A DNA stretch of 21,246 nt from Verrucomicrobia bacterium UBA6775 (GTDB lineage Bacteria; Verrucomicrobiota; Verrucomicrobiia; Limisphaerales; UBA1096), in assembly GCA_002453165.1 (NCBI GenBank), contig DKGH01000167.1:9633-30878 (forward strand), written 5' to 3'. A program made the translations under genes and the position numbers. The notes beneath the pieces were generated by a model that ran no database searches, was not told the origin of the DNA, and was given only the letters and a program-made list of their open reading frames with translations. This document shows positions 19,270 to 21,246 of this stretch, one piece after another. Numbering within the stretch: position 1 is the stretch's first letter; every line of letters begins with the position of its first letter.

Positions 19270-20942
19270 GGCAACACCGATTCGCGGTCGGAGTCGCCAT
19301 CGTATTTTTGCTGACCGCCGCTTGGTCAAGCGGCCTGGCCAAGCCGCCTGCCGTGACCAGTATTTTTCCCGCCGGTGGAAAGCAAGGATCCGAGTTTGAG
19401 CTGACGGCAGCCGACTTGCCCGAAACTTGGCCAAGCGCGGCGTGGGCCGATCATCCCGGAATCAAGCTCGAGCCGATCACGGACAAAAAGGGCGTGTACA
19501 AGACCGCCATCGCGTCGGACACGCCGGTCGGCCCGCATTTGGTTCGTTTTTACAACGCTGATGGGGCGTCGCAGCCTCGCATTTTCTTCGTCGGTCTGGC
19601 CGATGAGATTTCGGAGGAGGAACCAAACGACAAGCTTGAAGACTCTCAATTTCTGAGCAGCACACCGGTTGCCGTAAACGGTCGCCTCGGAAAAACCGGC
19701 GACGTGGATGCCTTTAGCCTCCGCGCAAACAAGGGCGACTGGATCGTGGCGCAGTGCTTCGCCTATTCACTCGATTCCCCGGTCGACGCCTTCCTGCATT
19801 TGCACGATGAAAACGGCACCAAACTCGCCTTCGCGCCCGACACCCATAACATTGACCCGTGGCTGGCTTTTCAGGTGCCAAAAACCGGCGACTACACGCT
19901 GACCTTCGCCGGGTTGATTTTTCCATTCAACGCCACCGCTCGGTTTCATGGCAGTGTGCACACCGTGTACCGGATGACCATCAGCACCGGACCGTTCGCG
20001 CGCAACACGTTTCCGCTCGGCGTCAGGCGCGGCGACGAAACGCCGGTGCATCTGGTCGGCTGGGGCTTTGGCCGGGATCAGGCTGCGCAGGCGGCAATGG
20101 TGAACGCAGTCACTCCCGATGCCGAGACGTGGATCGGCGGAGAAAAACTGTCTGCACCGGTGCCGGTCGTAGTTGGGGATTTGACGGGCCACCGGGAGAC
20201 TGAGCCAAACGGCTCAGCCAACACCGCGCTGAGCTTCGATTGGCCCTGCGCCATCCATGGGCGGATCCGGCTCGACGACGACGAGGATCTTTTTCGGATC
20301 GCAGCCAAAAAAGGGGACAAGCTGCGGCTTCGATTGCGCGCATCAGAATTCAACTCGTCACTCGATCCGGTCTTGAGGGTGGAGGACTTGAAGGGGAAAC
20401 AGCTCGCCCGGGACGACGACTCCGGTCCGAAAGAGGATGCGACGCTTGACTGGACTGCTCCGGCGGACGGGCAGTTCGTGATCGCAGTCAGCGACCTGAT
20501 CCGTACTGGCAGTGATTCCCATTTTTATCGACTGGAAATCGACCGTCCTCGGCCGAAGATGACAGCCACCCACGCACCCGATCGACTGGTTGTTGAGGCA
20601 GGGAAAACTGCCGATGCGACGGTCACGATCGGGTTCTCCGATGGCTACAGCGGCGAGCCGGCTGTTTTTGTGCGTGGCCTCCCGGCTGGAGTGAGCGTGC
20701 AGATCCCTGCAACCGAGAAGGGGGGAGCGGTTAAAATCAGGATAGCGGCCAATGCCTCGGCCAAGCCTGCGAACGGCCCGCTAACGATCCTCGTCACCGA
20801 ACCGGGCAAGGCCAATGTCTTGACATCCTCTTCGGCCATCGGTGCGGACAAGGCGGGGGGTGACCGGTTGATCAACGAGGTCAATCACCTGTGGCTGACT
20901 GTCAAGGCCAAGCCACCTGAGCCGAAAAAAGAGGCCGAATAG
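19266..20942 (+). CDS. Secreted protein with two PPC (pre-peptidase C-terminal) domains
   Basis: 558 aa from GTG 19266, chosen because of the overlapping stop and the AAGGAG site. Signal peptide: RQHRFAVGVAIVFLLTAAW, ending near residue 24. Residues ~28-110 look like an IPT/TIG Ig fold (VTSIFPAGGKQGSEFELT). PPC domain 1 is at ~115-220 (EEEPNDKLEDS, GDVDAFSL, DAFLHLHDENG, PKTGDYTLTF) and PPC domain 2 at ~309-425 (ETEPNGSANTA, DDEDLFRI, LDPVLRVEDLKG, DGQFVIAVSD). Residues ~430-558 are another beta-rich domain ending in a charged tail PPEPKKEAE. There is no catalytic domain, so it is probably a carbohydrate- or protein-binding partner of the DUF1549 and DUF1501 proteins. This gene order (DUF1549/1553, DUF1501, PPC protein) is typical of planctomycetes and verrucomicrobia. 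A degenerate palindrome (19319-19332) lies at its signal-peptide end and another copy at 19425-19437. Confidence 0.88.
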   Translation: MRQHRFAVGVAIVFLLTAAWSSGLAKPPAVTSIFPAGGKQGSEFELTAADLPETWPSAAWADHPGIKLEPITDKKGVYKTAIASDTPVGPHLVRFYNADGASQPRIFFVGLADEISEEEPNDKLEDSQFLSSTPVAVNGRLGKTGDVDAFSLRANKGDWIVAQCFAYSLDSPVDAFLHLHDENGTKLAFAPDTHNIDPWLAFQVPKTGDYTLTFAGLIFPFNATARFHGSVHTVYRMTISTGPFARNTFPLGVRRGDETPVHLVGWGFGRDQAAQAAMVNAVTPDAETWIGGEKLSAPVPVVVGDLTGHRETEPNGSANTALSFDWPCAIHGRIRLDDDEDLFRIAAKKGDKLRLRLRASEFNSSLDPVLRVEDLKGKQLARDDDSGPKEDATLDWTAPADGQFVIAVSDLIRTGSDSHFYRLEIDRPRPKMTATHAPDRLVVEAGKTADATVTIGFSDGYSGEPAVFVRGLPAGVSVQIPATEKGGAVKIRIAANASAKPANGPLTILVTEPGKANVLTSSSAIGADKAGGDRLINEVNHLWLTVKAKPPEPKKEAE

Positions 20943-20948
20943 CCGCCT

Positions 20949-20980
20949 GACCAAACGATTGGTCTGGGGATTCTCTTTTT
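20949..20980 (+). terminator. Weak terminator candidate after the PPC gene
   Basis: GACCAA (20949-20954) pairs with TTGGTC (20959-20964) around the loop ACGA, seven bases after the stop codon. The T run (20976-20980) comes 11 bases after the stem, too far for a classical intrinsic terminator, so activity is uncertain. Confidence 0.35.
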
Positions 20981-20982
20981 CA

Positions 20983-21010
20983 TTGAAAACCAAGCGGGAA
21001 ACACTACGAT
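20983..21010 (+). promoter_or_regulatory. Candidate promoter of tRNA-Pro
   Basis: TTGAAA (20983-20988) and TACGAT (21005-21010) are 16 bases apart, each close to the sigma-70 consensus. Transcription would start about 8 bases before the tRNA. Confidence 0.55.
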
Positions 21011-21024
21011 GCCCGCCGCTTGTT

Positions 21025-21102
21025 CGGGATGTAGCGTAGCCTGGTTAGCGCGCTGCACTGGGGGTGCAGAGGTCGCGAGTTCGAATCTCGCCATCCCGAC
21101 CA
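21025..21102 (+). tRNA. trnP: tRNA-Pro (anticodon GGG)
   Basis: Cloverleaf: acceptor CGGGATG/CATCCCG, D stem GCGT/GCGC, anticodon stem CTGCA/TGCAG with loop CTGGGGG (anticodon GGG at 21060-21062), T arm GCGAG-TTCGAAT-CTCGC, discriminator A (21099) and encoded CCA (21100-21102). The 5' C1 pairing with G72 is typical of bacterial tRNA-Pro. AT-richer DNA begins directly after the CCA. Confidence 0.95.
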
Positions 21103-21246
21103 TTTCTTTTCTTAGGCTTTTCGCCTATTCCCGTCAAAATAACTTCGTTTTTCCTAACATCTAGTTCAATTCCTTTTTCAGAGTGAGTGGAATCGAGTGG
21201 AACCAAAAACCCTAGGAAAGTAGTGATCCCTTCTGAGAAATGGGGG
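21103..21246. other. AT-richer non-coding tail after tRNA-Pro
   Basis: About 40% GC by hand count, clearly lower than the preceding genes. No gene is supported. It holds a small hairpin TAGGC-ttttc-GCCTA (21113-21127), possibly the end of the tRNA transcript, and a direct repeat GAGTGGAA (21185-21192 and 21195-21202). No palindrome copy occurs here. Confidence 0.5.

Larger units (their letters stand above)
193..19437. repeat. Family of dispersed palindromes, consensus CGCTTGGCCAAGCG (span of family)
   Basis: The entry marks the first and last copy, not a continuous element. Exact 14-mers start at 193, 2635, 6805, 6938, 11464, 12963, 15109, 15521 and 17729. Further copies keep the core TTGGCCAA, which starts at 715, 783, 4032, 4236, 4509, 5505, 6901, 8386, 8469, 10435, 14633, 15736, 15847, 17796 and 19427. 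That makes 24 cores in all by hand. Degenerate copies include 10420-10433 and 19319-19332. Copies lie in genes on both strands, in all three frames, and between genes. Confidence 0.95.

Noticed and set aside
193..19437. Palindrome copies as a CRISPR array or as ends of mobile elements
   Set aside because: Copies are irregularly spaced over 19 kb, have no spacers, no transposase lies near, and most are inside intact genes without frameshift.

Overview
The window looks like a chromosomal segment from the PVC superphylum, most probably Verrucomicrobiota. The evidence is gene content: a DUF1549/DUF1553 protein followed by a DUF1501 protein and a protein with two PPC domains, a secreted sugar-dehydrogenase-like beta-propeller of the planctomycete/verrucomicrobial type, and very large secreted TPR proteins. 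The species cannot be named from the sequence. The DNA is GC-rich and gene-dense, except for the last ~145 bases, which are about 40% GC by hand count.

Layout. (1) 3-89: the C-terminal end of a DUF1501-type protein, followed by a strong intrinsic-terminator-like hairpin (112-138). (2) 90-10415 (+): two tandem genes for secreted TPR proteins of 822 and 2616 aa. Both share an unusual beta-sandwich module inserted between TPR blocks. (3) 10446-11852 (-): a secreted subtilisin-like protease with an N-terminal STN-like domain. (4) 11955-12956 (+): a cytoplasmic Ser/Thr protein kinase, divergent from the protease gene. (5) 12979-15177 (-): a secreted beta-propeller protein, with a tRNA-His gene just upstream on the same strand (15247-15322). 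(6) 15454-20942 (+): a compact operon of DUF1549/1553, DUF1501 and PPC-domain protein; the last two genes overlap (GTGA) behind a perfect Shine-Dalgarno site. (7) A tRNA-Pro(GGG) gene (21025-21102) with a good promoter, then an AT-richer tail without a gene.

The most striking signal is a DNA-level one: the perfect palindrome CGCTTGGCCAAGCG. I count 9 exact copies of the 14-mer and 24 copies of its core TTGGCCAA, where about 0.3 core copies are expected by chance. It lies inside genes in all three reading frames (read as LGQA, RLAK(R) or AWPS), sits at the signal-peptide cleavage region of four secreted proteins, and makes up nearly the whole intergenic space of both convergent gene pairs. It behaves like a highly iterated palindrome of the HIP1 kind, but with a different sequence.

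Functionally the region is dominated by exported proteins: TPR scaffolds, a protease, a propeller, and the cytochrome-like/DUF1501/PPC set. This suggests cell-envelope or periplasmic machinery for handling macromolecules. The kinase is the only clearly cytoplasmic protein. How the genes cooperate is inference.
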